From assembly GCA_051883735.1 (NCBI GenBank), contig JBJEUH010000168.1:1-49363 (forward strand): a stretch of 49,363 nucleotides of DNA, written 5' to 3'. The notes beneath the pieces are model-generated. The model searched no databases. It was given only the letters and a program-made list of their open reading frames with translations, and had not been told where the DNA came from. The DNA is from Ventricola sp051883735 (GTDB lineage Bacteria > Bacillota > Clostridia > Christensenellales > Aristaeellaceae). Both the position numbers and the translations under genes were made by a program. How positions within the stretch are numbered: position 1 is the first letter of the stretch; every line of letters begins with the position of its first letter. Positions 23,118-32,730 of this stretch are shown piece after piece.

Positions 23118-26100
23118 TTACTTTTCTCTGGCCTTTCGGCGCTTCCTGGTTCTGTACAGCGCCCAGACAGCGATGCCGGCGAGCATGGAGTCGATGCCAG
23201 CCCAGCCAAGCGGCGTAAGCAGGAAGTCCACGCCCGTCTGGAGGATGGAATAGTCCTCCGGGTAGTTTTTCAGCCTGCGCAGCTTCTTCGGCGGAACATA
23301 GTTCTCGTCGAGGGTCACGGTGAGGGTTTCCTCCGTGAGCACGAAGCCCTCGGCGGGCTCCACCTCCCGGATGACGTACCTGCCGGGCTTCAGGCCGGTC
23401 ACATGGACGATGCCGTCCTCGCCCGAAATGAGATCGTCGCGGATGAACGTCCCGTCCTCCGCTTCCAGCGCAAACCGCGCGCCCGCCAGCGGCTCGCCGC
23501 GATTGTCCGTTTTCATGAACTCATAGGAATTTGGGATGTTCACGCAGGTGATCGGCTCCGGCTCAGTCCAGCCTTCATCGACGTGCAGCGCCACGTCCTC
23601 CATGCGGCTGAAGCCCTCCGGTGCGCGGGATTCGCGGATGATCCAGTCACCATAATCGAGGCAGCGGAACGTGAACACGCCGTCCCCGTCGCTGGTGACG
23701 ACCTCCACGATTTCATCCGTGTCCGCGTTGATGAGCACGAACTCCACGCCCGCAAGGCGCTGGCCGGACGTGTCCACCTTGATGCAGCGCACCTGCATGT
23801 GCCGGTTGACGAACGTCGCCACCGGCTCGACCGGGTTCACAAAATGCCCGTCAAGGATGACGCGCTGCGCATGTTCATTCTTGACATAGCCCGGCAGAGG
23901 CTTCGTCTCGCGGATTTCATATTCGCCATACGGGATGCGCTCAAACACCGCCAGACCGCTTTCATCGGTGAGCGCCGTCTGCACCTGCGCGCCATTTCCC
24001 GCAAACAGGCCGAACTCCACGCCTTTAAGCGGTTCGCCGTTTTCGTCCTGCTTGCGGATGCACACGCGCGTATAGTCGTCACGGATCACACGGTCGCCCA
24101 TCACCTGCCCGCACTCGTCCACCTCAAAGGTCATGACGGCCTCGCTGAGCGCATAGCCCTCCGGCGCAAGCAGCTCGCGGAACGTGTAGCGCCCCGGCCT
24201 GACAGGAATATCCGAGATTTCGCCGTGCTCATCCGTGTATGCGCGGTAGACCACGTTGCCCTGCTCATCACGCACCTCGATCAGCGCACCGGGCAGCGTT
24301 TCGCCGCCCGTGATGTCCGTCTTGGTGAGCGTGATCGTGCCGTACACCAGCTCATTGTGAACAGCCTCCGGCAGCTCCGCGCGGATGATGTTTGCCACCG
24401 CGCTTTCCGATTTTAGCGATACGGGATACGTCTTTGTGCTGAGCTTCCAGCCCTTCGGCGCAGCCAGCTCGCGGATCAGGTATTCGCCGTGCGGGAACTG
24501 CCCGGCAAAGGCCAGGTCGCCGTGCGCATCGGTCACACCTGTGGCGACCAGCGCATCCGCCATCAGCACCACGTCGCCCATGCGGATGTCCTCCGCGCTG
24601 TACAGGCCGAACACAAAGCCCTCGCCGGGCGTATTCACAAGCTCCTGACGCACAAGGCTGCCGTCTGTGACGGTCTTAAGCTCCTCCTTTTCCTTCTTTA
24701 GCGTAATGTCACAGAGCATGTAGGCATTGAGCGCCTTCACATGGGCCTCGACCACCGGGGTCTGATCGTCCTGCGCAGTCAGGATGGCCTCATACTCCTT
24801 TTCGCTGAACACATAGCCGTTAGGCGCATCCACTTCGACAAGCACATAGCGCCCCAGTGGCAGCTCCCTGCTGCTGTCCATGCCGCTTCCCGTCGTGGTG
24901 ATCGTATCGGCCACCTCGCCGGCCCTGAACCAGACCGTCCCGTCCTTGCCGGTGATGCCCTCGGCGGCGCGCACCTCAAACACCGCACCGGCCAGCGGCC
25001 TGTCCTCAAAGGCGGGCCTCTGACAGACGTTGCCGAAGATGTCCGTGACCGCTTCAAAGCCTGTCAGCTGCTGGCCGACCTTTTCCAGCACAATTCTGCC
25101 CTTCACCGGCGCATCCTCGATGACGAAATCCAGCGCATAGACCTCATCCGCCGTATCGCCGTCGCGCCCGACAAAGATGCTCACCGCCTCGTCCCGAATC
25201 TGGTAGCCCTCCGGGGCCTTGACCTCCTCCACGGTGTATGCGCCCCATGTCACGGTTTCCGGCAGCGTCACACTGCCCGTGTCGTCCGTGACGAACGTGT
25301 CAATTTCCTGCTCCTTCGGGTAGTAAACCTTCTGCACCACCGTGTTTCCGTCCGCGTCCTTCAGCCTGAAAGAAGCATTCGACAGCGTGATCTCCCTGCC
25401 GGTTTCCCGGTCAACCTTGATAAAGCGCAGGCGGTAGAGAATCGGCTTGTCACTCAGCGTCAGCACGGGTGGATTGGTCAGGCTCTCCGTGCCGTCGATT
25501 TGAAACTCAATCGGGCCCTTGATCTCGTACCCTTCCGCGCCCTTCGTCTGCCGCAAAACGTAGATGCCATACGGCAGCGGCTTGGTCATCGCGTAGCCGT
25601 TTTCATCGGTGACGAGTAGATCGCGCTCAAGCTCGCGGGCGTTTTCATAGCTTCCCGCGCTGCGCAGATACACCTCAAACTCCGCGCCGGGCTCCGGCTT
25701 CTCCACGCGCTTGGGGTCGGAATCCTGCTCCCTGTCGCCGAGCACCTTCACGATGGCCTGCGCGCCCATCGTGATTTGGTTCGTTTTCAGGCCCTCATAG
25801 GTCACGATGGCCGTCCGGGACTGCTGCGCCGCGCTGCGGGCATCCACGAAGAAATGCTCGCCGCTGGGCGCGTAGCCCTCCGGCGGCGTGAGCTCCACAA
25901 TCTCATACAGGCCGGGCCACAGCTCGTCCGTCACGGCGCAGGCATCCTCGCCCGCTGTCTGGATGGAATCCACCACCGTGTCACCCTGTGCATAGACCAC
26001 ATTCCCCTGACGATCCAGGATGTCCTCGCCCGCCAGCACGCGGAACACCGCGCCCGTCAGTTTGCCGTCGCCGCGCGTGACCGGCTCCGCGATGTATGCA

Positions 26101-29100
26101 GGCTCCGGCAGCTGCAACAGGACGGGCATGGCCTCGCTCATGTTCGGGTCATCTCCGTCATACTCGTCCACGTCGCGCTTGTAGAGCTTCAGCCGCACGG
26201 TCACATGGCGGTTGGTCGCTTCAAGTGGCGTCGTTTCGTCCGAATGAACCGTCGCGGGCAGCGTGACCTCCTCAAAGACATAGCCCGCCGTCTCGCCGCG
26301 CTCACGGACGATGTACCGGCCCTTGCGCAGCGCCGGGGAGGTCGCCACGCCGTCCGAACCTGTCACCATCGTCGCCGCCAGCCCCTCGCCGTACTGGTCA
26401 TTGTAGAAGATGTCGAACGTCACGCCCTCGATGGGATTGCTGTTCTGCCTGTCCGTTTTGTTGAGCTGAATGAAGCCCTTCGTCGGCTCGTTGGTCACAT
26501 CCACCGTGTAGGTTTCGAGGTTCTCCTTGTCGATCACGACGTTCGCCGTAAAGCGGTTATCGACGAAATGCTCCGGCACCCCGGTTTCCTTGACCTGATA
26601 CTCACCCCACGTCAGCAGCGGCGTCTCCGCGATACCCTCCGCGTTCGTCGTGATGACCGCAACGATCTCCGCGTTGCCCGTGCCATTGTGCGAGGGCAGG
26701 CCGGATACGCGCGTGACCGTGAACTCCGCGCTCGCCAGTGTTTCACCCGTCAGCTCGTCGGCTTTAACGATGCGGATTCTGCCCTGAATCGGCTGATTCG
26801 TCGCCGTGATGGACGTGGTTTCCGTCGGTCTTACCTCTGCCGAAAGCTCAATGCTGTCCGCGCAGTAGCCCGTCGGCGTGCCGTGCTCACACACCAGATA
26901 GCTGCCCTTGCGCAGCGCCGGAGAGGTCGCCACGCCGCTTGCATCCGTCGTCATCGTCCCGGCAAGCGCGTTGCCGTACTCATCGTTTTCATAGATGTCG
27001 AACTGCACGCCCGCAATCGGCGTACCGTCCAGTCTGTCCGTTTTGGTGAGCTGAATCCAGCCTGCAATCGGCTCGTTGGTCACGTCCAGCGTCACGGTCT
27101 GCCCGCTCTGGGTCACGGACACCTCGGCGCTGAAGCTCTTGTCCTTGTAGAACTGCGGGACGCCCGTCTCCCTGACCTGATAGCGGCCCCAATCCAAAAG
27201 GCTGGTTTCCGCGACGCCGCTTGCATCCGTCGTGATGGTCGCCGCCACCTGACCGACGCCTGCGCCATTATGCGCGGGCGGTGCAGACAGACGGGTGATC
27301 ATGAACGTCGCGCCCGCCAGCGCCTTGCCCGTCAGCTCATCCGTCTTCTGAATGCGGATTTTGCCCCGGATGATGTCGTTGGAAAACGTCACCGCCGCCG
27401 TATTGCCCGCCGCCACGTTTACGCTCTGCGCAGCGTTCGCGCTGAGCAGGTATCCCTCCGGCGCGCTCTTTTCGCGCACGGTATACGTTCCCGGCTGGAC
27501 ATTCGTGAACGTCGTCACGCCGTCGCTGCCCGTCGTCTGCGTTGCCAGCACAGCTCCTGCGCTGCTGACCAGCTCAAATACCGCGCCGGACAGCAGCGTG
27601 CCCGAATCGCCCCGCTTGGTGACGGACACCGCGCCCATCGGCACCTCGAAGGAGAGGCGGACGGCCTTCATCGGTACGGGATCGCCATCCTGCGGAATCA
27701 GTACCTTCTGAATCTCCACGGACGGGATGCCGACCAGAAAGTTGGCCTCGTCATCGGAGGAGGGATGCGATTCCACCGTGAAGGACAGGCTTGCCGACGC
27801 GCTGGCAACAGAGATCGTGTCGCCGCTGTACAGGTAGTAATACTGCCAGTCGGAGCCGCCGCTGTTGCCGGTCAGCTCGCCCACGTCGCGGCTGATGCGC
27901 ATCCTGTCCGCATCCGTCGTCAGCGTGACCGTCGCCACATAGCCGCTGCCGGAGGGCTGCATGGATTTCCCGGACGCGGTAATGTTGCCCGACATGCGTC
28001 CGTAGGCGATGCCGTTCTCCGCCAGCCAGCGGGCGTATTCCAGATAGACTGCGGGAGCCTGACCCGCCTGTCGCACGAAGTCCTCCATGATCCAGTATTC
28101 GCGCACATAGAACTCGCCCTCCATCTCCTTGATGACCTCGCGCATGGCGAACTGGCCCGCGACGCGCGACCAGACCGTGTTGTTCGCATCCGAGCGCGCC
28201 AGCTCCATGAAGGGCACGGTGTGGCGCAGCACCCATGCCAGCGCGTGCATGGTTTCCGTCTTGAAGATGTAGCCGGACGCGCCGAGCGTGCGCTCGTAGG
28301 TGTCCAGATCGACGATGGTGTACGGGCCGGTGGGATGCCTGCCGCCGTCCCCATCATTCGCATTCGGGCCGGGCATGGTGTGCTCCAGGCAATAGACCAC
28401 GCAGTTGTTGATGTAGTGCGGGGTCGCGTAAATCGTGCCGTGCCCCGGCAGCGAGGCAATCTGCGGATACTCGCTGTCATGGCCGGAGGTGGCGTATACG
28501 TCCGTCTGCCCTGCGTAGACGTAGGGCGTTGACTGCGAGCAGCTTCTCAGCGAAAAGCCGTCCATCCCGGTGGTGCTCATGCTGAAAAGCGCAATCTGCG
28601 GCGGCGTTTCGCGGTAGGCGTGGTCCGTGATCGTCAGCGCCTGCGCATCCGTGGGCTGCGTTTCCGACGCCAGCACGAAGATCGTCCCCACGTCTGTCCA
28701 CAGGTACTTGCCGTTGTCCAGCGCCTCTCCGAACTCATATTCGGCCTCGTACCAGTCCCGGCCCCAGCCGTCCTGCGCCAGCGAAACGACGCGCAGCACG
28801 GCGTCGTTCACGAAATGTCCGGCGTAATCGTCGCCGTCATAGCCGTATTCATCGTCGATGGTTTCGTCCACGCAGAGGTAAGCGCGCGTGTCTGTCGTCA
28901 CGGCGATGTAGTCGCCGGGCTGGGCAACCAAGACGGCCTCAGTGCTGTCATCCGTGTAGTCGGACAGGAATCCGTCCCACTGATCGCTGACGATGACCTC
29001 ATCCGGGTCATCCCACTCCGGCGTTTCCTCCTGCTCCGGCATGTCCTCCTGTGCTTTTTCGCCTTCGATGACGAACACGGTTCGGGTACCCGCCTCCGTC

Positions 29101-29816
29101 TCCACCGGCCATGCCCAGAGCTGCCCTGCCAGCGCTTCGGCTTCCTCGTCTGTCAGGGCGTATGCATTCAGCACCTCGATGGAGACATAGCCGCACAGCA
29201 CCTCGTATTCCTCGGTCATCAGCCAGGCCCGAACCATGTCGCCCGCATCTTGCTCCACAACCTCCGTCGCCAGCAGCACGGAGTTGCACGCCGCGATCTC
29301 ATAGAGCACGCCCTGCGTCATATCCGCCGAGCACCAGAGCGGGGCAGGCCCCTGCATCAGCACATAGGCGTGATCGCTTTGCCAAAGCGCATCACGGACG
29401 GAAAGGGGTCCCGGCTGTTCTTCCGGCTGCTCCTCTGCCGATTCATCATCAGGGGGAGGTTCCACAGCCTCCGGCTCATCCGTGATTTCCTCCGGTTCGG
29501 CTTCGGTTGTCGGAAGCTCCTCCAGCAACCCCTCCGGGGCTTCCTCCGACTGGGGAGGTTCCTGCGTGCCTTCTTCCTGCGGAGAAGTCTCTGCCGGAAT
29601 GTCCTCCGACGCAACTTCGGGCATCAAAAAATCCCCTTCCTCCGGGGATTCCATCGTATCGGCTTCGGCCTCCTGTTCTTCCTCTGTGCTCTCCGCTTCC
29701 ACCTGCGCGATGATGTCATCGCTTTCCGCAAGCACGTTGAGCGGAAGCAGGGATACAAGCATCACCAGCGCCAGAAACAGCGCCGTTCCTCTTCTTCGTT
29801 TTGTTCTTCGTTCCAT
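23118..29816 (-). CDS. Giant SpaA/Cna-B surface adhesin with thioester domain
   Basis: The protein is 2,232 residues from the ATG at 29816, behind AGGAGG. It has a signal peptide (1-31), an acidic Pro/Glu-rich stretch to about 150, and a poorly recognised region to about 430. A TQXA-type thioester domain follows, with Cys at about 476 (VVYCLEH) and Gln at about 555 (AGQFA). About 14 Cna-B/SpaA-like modules then run from about residue 720 to 2180. Most show KxD near the start, and EGY, PTGY or APEGY near the end. The C-terminus has SILQTGVDF, a hydrophobic helix and the basic tail RTRKRRKAREK, resembling a wall-sorting signal with a variant motif. Sortase B is encoded 12 bases upstream. It likely mediates covalent attachment to a surface. 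Confidence 0.9.
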   Translation of the reverse strand: MERRTKRRRGTALFLALVMLVSLLPLNVLAESDDIIAQVEAESTEEEQEAEADTMESPEEGDFLMPEVASEDIPAETSPQEEGTQEPPQSEEAPEGLLEELPTTEAEPEEITDEPEAVEPPPDDESAEEQPEEQPGPLSVRDALWQSDHAYVLMQGPAPLWCSADMTQGVLYEIAACNSVLLATEVVEQDAGDMVRAWLMTEEYEVLCGYVSIEVLNAYALTDEEAEALAGQLWAWPVETEAGTRTVFVIEGEKAQEDMPEQEETPEWDDPDEVIVSDQWDGFLSDYTDDSTEAVLVAQPGDYIAVTTDTRAYLCVDETIDDEYGYDGDDYAGHFVNDAVLRVVSLAQDGWGRDWYEAEYEFGEALDNGKYLWTDVGTIFVLASETQPTDAQALTITDHAYRETPPQIALFSMSTTGMDGFSLRSCSQSTPYVYAGQTDVYATSGHDSEYPQIASLPGHGTIYATPHYINNCVVYCLEHTMPGPNANDGDGGRHPTGPYTIVDLDTYERTLGASGYIFKTETMHALAWVLRHTVPFMELARSDANNTVWSRVAGQFAMREVIKEMEGEFYVREYWIMEDFVRQAGQAPAVYLEYARWLAENGIAYGRMSGNITASGKSMQPSGSGYVATVTLTTDADRMRISRDVGELTGNSGGSDWQYYYLYSGDTISVASASASLSFTVESHPSSDDEANFLVGIPSVEIQKVLIPQDGDPVPMKAVRLSFEVPMGAVSVTKRGDSGTLLSGAVFELVSSAGAVLATQTTGSDGVTTFTNVQPGTYTVREKSAPEGYLLSANAAQSVNVAAGNTAAVTFSNDIIRGKIRIQKTDELTGKALAGATFMITRLSAPPAHNGAGVGQVAATITTDASGVAETSLLDWGRYQVRETGVPQFYKDKSFSAEVSVTQSGQTVTLDVTNEPIAGWIQLTKTDRLDGTPIAGVQFDIYENDEYGNALAGTMTTDASGVATSPALRKGSYLVCEHGTPTGYCADSIELSAEVRPTETTSITATNQPIQGRIRIVKADELTGETLASAEFTVTRVSGLPSHNGTGNAEIVAVITTNAEGIAETPLLTWGEYQVKETGVPEHFVDNRFTANVVIDKENLETYTVDVTNEPTKGFIQLNKTDRQNSNPIEGVTFDIFYNDQYGEGLAATMVTGSDGVATSPALRKGRYIVRERGETAGYVFEEVTLPATVHSDETTPLEATNRHVTVRLKLYKRDVDEYDGDDPNMSEAMPVLLQLPEPAYIAEPVTRGDGKLTGAVFRVLAGEDILDRQGNVVYAQGDTVVDSIQTAGEDACAVTDELWPGLYEIVELTPPEGYAPSGEHFFVDARSAAQQSRTAIVTYEGLKTNQITMGAQAIVKVLGDREQDSDPKRVEKPEPGAEFEVYLRSAGSYENARELERDLLVTDENGYAMTKPLPYGIYVLRQTKGAEGYEIKGPIEFQIDGTESLTNPPVLTLSDKPILYRLRFIKVDRETGREITLSNASFRLKDADGNTVVQKVYYPKEQEIDTFVTDDTGSVTLPETVTWGAYTVEEVKAPEGYQIRDEAVSIFVGRDGDTADEVYALDFVIEDAPVKGRIVLEKVGQQLTGFEAVTDIFGNVCQRPAFEDRPLAGAVFEVRAAEGITGKDGTVWFRAGEVADTITTTGSGMDSSRELPLGRYVLVEVDAPNGYVFSEKEYEAILTAQDDQTPVVEAHVKALNAYMLCDITLKKEKEELKTVTDGSLVRQELVNTPGEGFVFGLYSAEDIRMGDVVLMADALVATGVTDAHGDLAFAGQFPHGEYLIRELAAPKGWKLSTKTYPVSLKSESAVANIIRAELPEAVHNELVYGTITLTKTDITGGETLPGALIEVRDEQGNVVYRAYTDEHGEISDIPVRPGRYTFRELLAPEGYALSEAVMTFEVDECGQVMGDRVIRDDYTRVCIRKQDENGEPLKGVEFGLFAGNGAQVQTALTDESGLAVFERIPYGEYEIRETKPLPGYVKNEHAQRVILDGHFVNPVEPVATFVNRHMQVRCIKVDTSGQRLAGVEFVLINADTDEIVEVVTSDGDGVFTFRCLDYGDWIIRESRAPEGFSRMEDVALHVDEGWTEPEPITCVNIPNSYEFMKTDNRGEPLAGARFALEAEDGTFIRDDLISGEDGIVHVTGLKPGRYVIREVEPAEGFVLTEETLTVTLDENYVPPKKLRRLKNYPEDYSILQTGVDFLLTPLGWAGIDSMLAGIAVWALYRTRKRRKAREK

Positions 29817-29828
29817 AGGCACCTCCTG

Positions 29829-30746
29829 TTACTGCTTGACCGCCATGACCACCATTCTGCCGTCTGCTCCGGCATAGCTGCGGTCACAGGTGATGAGGGT
29901 CACAATTTCATCCTCTTCATTCACCTCCACGCCCGTGTCATAAAATGAAAGCGCCTGTGCCCTCTGCACAAACGCCATAAATGCCTCGCCGCTGGGGAAA
30001 TCCGCCACGGACGGGTCCCACTCCTGAATGTTCATATTCAGCGCGGCGAACACGCGATAGGTTTCTCTGCGGTAGAGCGAATCCAGCACGATGCTGTCAT
30101 GCTCCTGCCAGAAGCTCTGCTTCTTGTAGGAAAGCAGCGGCGTGAACATGTTGTTTGTGCGCAGGTGATGTCCGTAGATGGCGATGTTCTGACTGGGCGC
30201 AGCATAGTCCGTTCTGGAAAGAGAAAGTAGCGTGCCCACTCTGCTCGCCCGGCCTGTGAAGGTGTGATTCAGATAGTAGTCCGAATCATCCGACCAGACC
30301 ACCGGATAATTGACGCCCGTGCCGGGGATGTACAGCCATGCGATGAAATCACGGTTCTGCGCCTTGTATGCGGACAGGTTGACGGGCGTCGCATCATCCG
30401 CTTGGGCCACGGGTGCCGCTGTCGCCTCCGGCGTTTGCGCCGGTCTGTCCGGCGCGGCGCTGGTTTCGGGCGATGCCGCTGCCGGTTCATCCTCTCCCGC
30501 TTCCGGGAGGATGTCCGCCTGCGCCGGAAGATCTGCGGGAGAATCCGTCGTCCACGGCTGAGCATCCATCCCGCCGCCCGCGGGCTGCTGCGACGTTTCC
30601 AGCAGCTCGGCGTATTCCTTCATGTCGTCTTTCTCCGCGAGCATCTGTTGGAGAAAGGAGCCAGCAACCGTAGCCAGACCGCCGACGACCAGCACCAGCT
30701 CCAGCATCATCGCCGCCTTGCTTTTGACCTGTTTTTTGGTTTTCAC
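29829..30746 (-). CDS. srtB: Class B sortase
   Basis: This is a 305-residue sortase starting at a GTG (30746) with AGGAAGG 7 bases upstream. It has one N-terminal membrane anchor (MLELVLVVGGLATVAGSFL), a Pro/Ala-rich linker to about 120, and the catalytic domain with IYGHHLRTNNMF (His), TLITCDRSY (Cys) and a later Arg in DGRMVVMAV. The FIAWLYIPGTGVNYPVVWSD start of the barrel is typical of SrtB. It probably anchors the giant adhesin encoded directly downstream. Confidence 0.9.
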   Translation of the reverse strand: MKTKKQVKSKAAMMLELVLVVGGLATVAGSFLQQMLAEKDDMKEYAELLETSQQPAGGGMDAQPWTTDSPADLPAQADILPEAGEDEPAAASPETSAAPDRPAQTPEATAAPVAQADDATPVNLSAYKAQNRDFIAWLYIPGTGVNYPVVWSDDSDYYLNHTFTGRASRVGTLLSLSRTDYAAPSQNIAIYGHHLRTNNMFTPLLSYKKQSFWQEHDSIVLDSLYRRETYRVFAALNMNIQEWDPSVADFPSGEAFMAFVQRAQALSFYDTGVEVNEEDEIVTLITCDRSYAGADGRMVVMAVKQ

Positions 30747-30832
30747 TTTGTATCCTTCCTGCCGCTTTCGCGGCCCTAGAGCCGGATCACCGGCCAGTTT
30801 CTGATTCCGTTGTTCATTTCAGGGCAAAACAA

Positions 30833-30858
30833 AAGCGCCACAACTTTCTGTGACGCTT
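30833..30858 (-). terminator. Terminator of parB
   Basis: On the minus strand AAGCGTCACA pairs with TGTGGCGCTT, followed by TTGTTTTG. It overlaps the parB stop codon. Confidence 0.7.
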
Positions 30859-31786
30859 ACCGCTCCATCGAGCGCATCTGCTTGCGATGCCAGCCCTCAA
30901 GGAGCTTGATAATCGTATCCTCCATCTGCCGGGGCGTATACGATTTGGGGAAATACTTGTGGAGCTTGTCGCCGGTGAGCGTGACCTTGTCCACCTCCGA
31001 CTTCTTTTCCTCGGACATGATGGCCGACATGGATTCCCATGTGAGCTTGCCCTCCTGCGAGAACTTCTTCAGCCGCTGGGCCTGCGAGAGCGACGGCGTG
31101 GCCTGCTCCGCATCCATCGCATCCAGAAGCAGGGTCTGTTCCTCACGGCTCAGGTAGGAAAGCTCCACCGCCGGGTTGAACGCAATCCTGCGCTCGTCCA
31201 CCATGTTCAACAGTTCAGGAATCAGTTCGGTCAAGCGGATATACCGATGCACCTGATTTCGGCTATCACCTGCCTGTTGACCAACGATGTCCAATGCCTG
31301 CAACTTCATCCCAACTTGGGATGAAGTCAAGTCACGACGTTCACCCTGATGTCGCAACGCTTCCAGCTTCATCTTGTACGCAAACGCCCTCTCGCTGGGC
31401 AGAATCGTCTCGCGCTGGATGTTCGAATCGACCATGTAGAGGATCGCGGTATCGTCGTCCATATCCCGGATGATGACCGGCATTTCGGCAAGTCCTGCCA
31501 GCTCGCAGCCGCGTTTGCGGCGATGGCCCGATACCAGCTCATACCCGCCGCTTTCCAGCGGGCGGACAATCGCCGGAACGAGCACGCCATGCTCGCGGAT
31601 GCTCTGTGCCGTATCCATCATCTTCTCGTCGTCCATCACCTTGAAGGGGTGATTCCTGAACGGATGCAGCGCGTCCAGCGGAACCATCGTCACCTTCTCC
31701 CGCTGCGCGTCCGCCCGGCTCTCCTCGGTGGAGAAAATGTCATCGAGCGGCTTCAAGCTGATGTTGCTTCTTTCTTTCAATCGCAC
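30857..31786 (-). CDS. ParB/Spo0J-type partition protein
   Basis: The protein is about 309 residues. The ParB N-terminal nuclease/CTPase-like domain has HPFRNHPFKVMDDEKMMDTA, GHRRKRGCELAGL (the GxxRxxA-type box) and NIQRETILPSERAFAYKMKL. A helix-turn-helix follows (SRNQVHRYIRLTELIPELL). The GTG at 31786 is only 3 bases from AAGGAGG, while a TTG two codons later (31780) has better spacing; either may be used. It overlaps parA by about 47 bases. It stabilises or regulates the excised element. Confidence 0.88.
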   Translation of the reverse strand: MRLKERSNISLKPLDDIFSTEESRADAQREKVTMVPLDALHPFRNHPFKVMDDEKMMDTAQSIREHGVLVPAIVRPLESGGYELVSGHRRKRGCELAGLAEMPVIIRDMDDDTAILYMVDSNIQRETILPSERAFAYKMKLEALRHQGERRDLTSSQVGMKLQALDIVGQQAGDSRNQVHRYIRLTELIPELLNMVDERRIAFNPAVELSYLSREEQTLLLDAMDAEQATPSLSQAQRLKKFSQEGKLTWESMSAIMSEEKKSEVDKVTLTGDKLHKYFPKSYTPRQMEDTIIKLLEGWHRKQMRSMER

Positions 31787-32558
31787 GCACCTCCTTCGTC
31801 AGTTCCCTGTACGCCTGTGCTACCTTGCCGTTCGGATCATGAGCAAAGATGCTCCTGCCCTCAGCGCTGATTTCCTCCGCGCGGACGGAGCGCGGAATCT
31901 CCGTCGCAAAGATTCTGAGCCTGCTGCCGTAGGTCTCCCGGATGATGCCGCTGATCTCCTTCGCGTAATTCGTCCGGCTGTCCACCATCGTCAGCAGCAC
32001 GCCGTCGATAGTCAGCTTCGGGTTGATCTGCCTGCGCACCTTCGCAATCGTTCCGAGCAGCTGCTCCAGACCTTTTGCCGAGAGGTACTGGGCCTGCACG
32101 GGAATGAGGGCGCTGTTCGCTGCCGCCAGCGCGTTGACCGTCAGCATCCCCAGCGAGGGCATACAGTCCAGAAGGATGCGGTCATATCTGCCCCTGAGCG
32201 GTTCAAGCGTCTGCTTCAGGATGCTCTCGCGGCTCATGGCGTTGACCATGGACACCTCGACGCCGGACAACTCGATATTGGCCGGGAGGATGTCCACGCC
32301 CTCGCTGTGATGAAGGATGGCCTGCGTCACGTCATACGGCTCGTCCTGCATGGTGGCGAGCATCGCGGTGGACAGCGTATCGGTCAGCCTGTCCGGCTGC
32401 GACCAGCCGAGGCTGATGGTCATGCTTCCTTGTGGGTCGCAGTCAACCAGCAGAACCTTCTGGCCCTCCTGAGCCAAACCGATCCCGAGGTTGACGCACG
32501 AGGTCGATTTACCGACGCCCCCTTTCTGATTGCAGAAAGCTGTGATTGTTGTATTCAT
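31740..32558 (-). CDS. ParA/Soj-type partition ATPase
   Basis: This is a 272-residue ATPase. The deviant Walker A is KGGVGKST at 12-19, followed by LLVDCDPQGSMT and the ILLDCMPSLGMLTVNAL Walker B/sensor region. The ATG at 32558 follows AAAGGAGG. It works with the adjacent ParB to move or maintain DNA. It is the first gene of the element's minus-strand genes; its upstream region holds a GTCC-N6-GGAC repeat near 32582-32597 that could be an operator or a partition site, which is untested. Confidence 0.9.
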   Translation of the reverse strand: MNTTITAFCNQKGGVGKSTSCVNLGIGLAQEGQKVLLVDCDPQGSMTISLGWSQPDRLTDTLSTAMLATMQDEPYDVTQAILHHSEGVDILPANIELSGVEVSMVNAMSRESILKQTLEPLRGRYDRILLDCMPSLGMLTVNALAAANSALIPVQAQYLSAKGLEQLLGTIAKVRRQINPKLTIDGVLLTMVDSRTNYAKEISGIIRETYGSRLRIFATEIPRSVRAEEISAEGRSIFAHDPNGKVAQAYRELTKEVRAIERKKQHQLEAAR

Positions 32559-32664
32559 TGATGACCTCCTTTAATCGTCGTGTCCGCTTTTGGACGGAAT
32601 GTGTTGTGCTGTTCTTCATTTAGTGCGCAAAGGCATACAAGCATTGAAAAACGGGTAAAGAAAA

Positions 32665-32718
32665 AGGGACAGCCTCTCAAAAAAGCCTTGATCCACAAGA
32701 CTTTTTGAGGTTGTCCCT
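32665..32718. terminator. Long bidirectional hairpin at the right end of the element
   Basis: AGGGACAGCCTC and an A-run plus CCTTG pair with CAAG, a T-run and GAGGTTGTCCCT, leaving a 5-base loop. The stem of over 20 bp is imperfect, and runs of A and T on each side allow termination on either strand. It separates parA from spoIVB and ends 12 bases from the truncated spoIVB stop. No gene is seen between 32559 and 32730. Confidence 0.7.
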
Positions 32719-32719
32719 A

Positions 32720-32729
32720 TTATCAATCA
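32720..32729. repeat. Candidate element end, inverted copy of the 10-mer at 11008-11017
   Basis: TTATCAATCA here is the inverse of TGATTGATAA at 11008-11017. It lies one base from the spoIVB stop codon, at the point where the SpoIVB sequence breaks. Terminal inverted repeats or chance are both possible for a 10-mer. Confidence 0.3.
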
Positions 32730-32730
32730 C

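Noticed and set aside
25776..28532. 918-codon plus-strand frame opposite the adhesin
   Set aside because: It has no recognisable domain or ribosome site; the repeated Cna-B modules on the minus strand explain its regularity.
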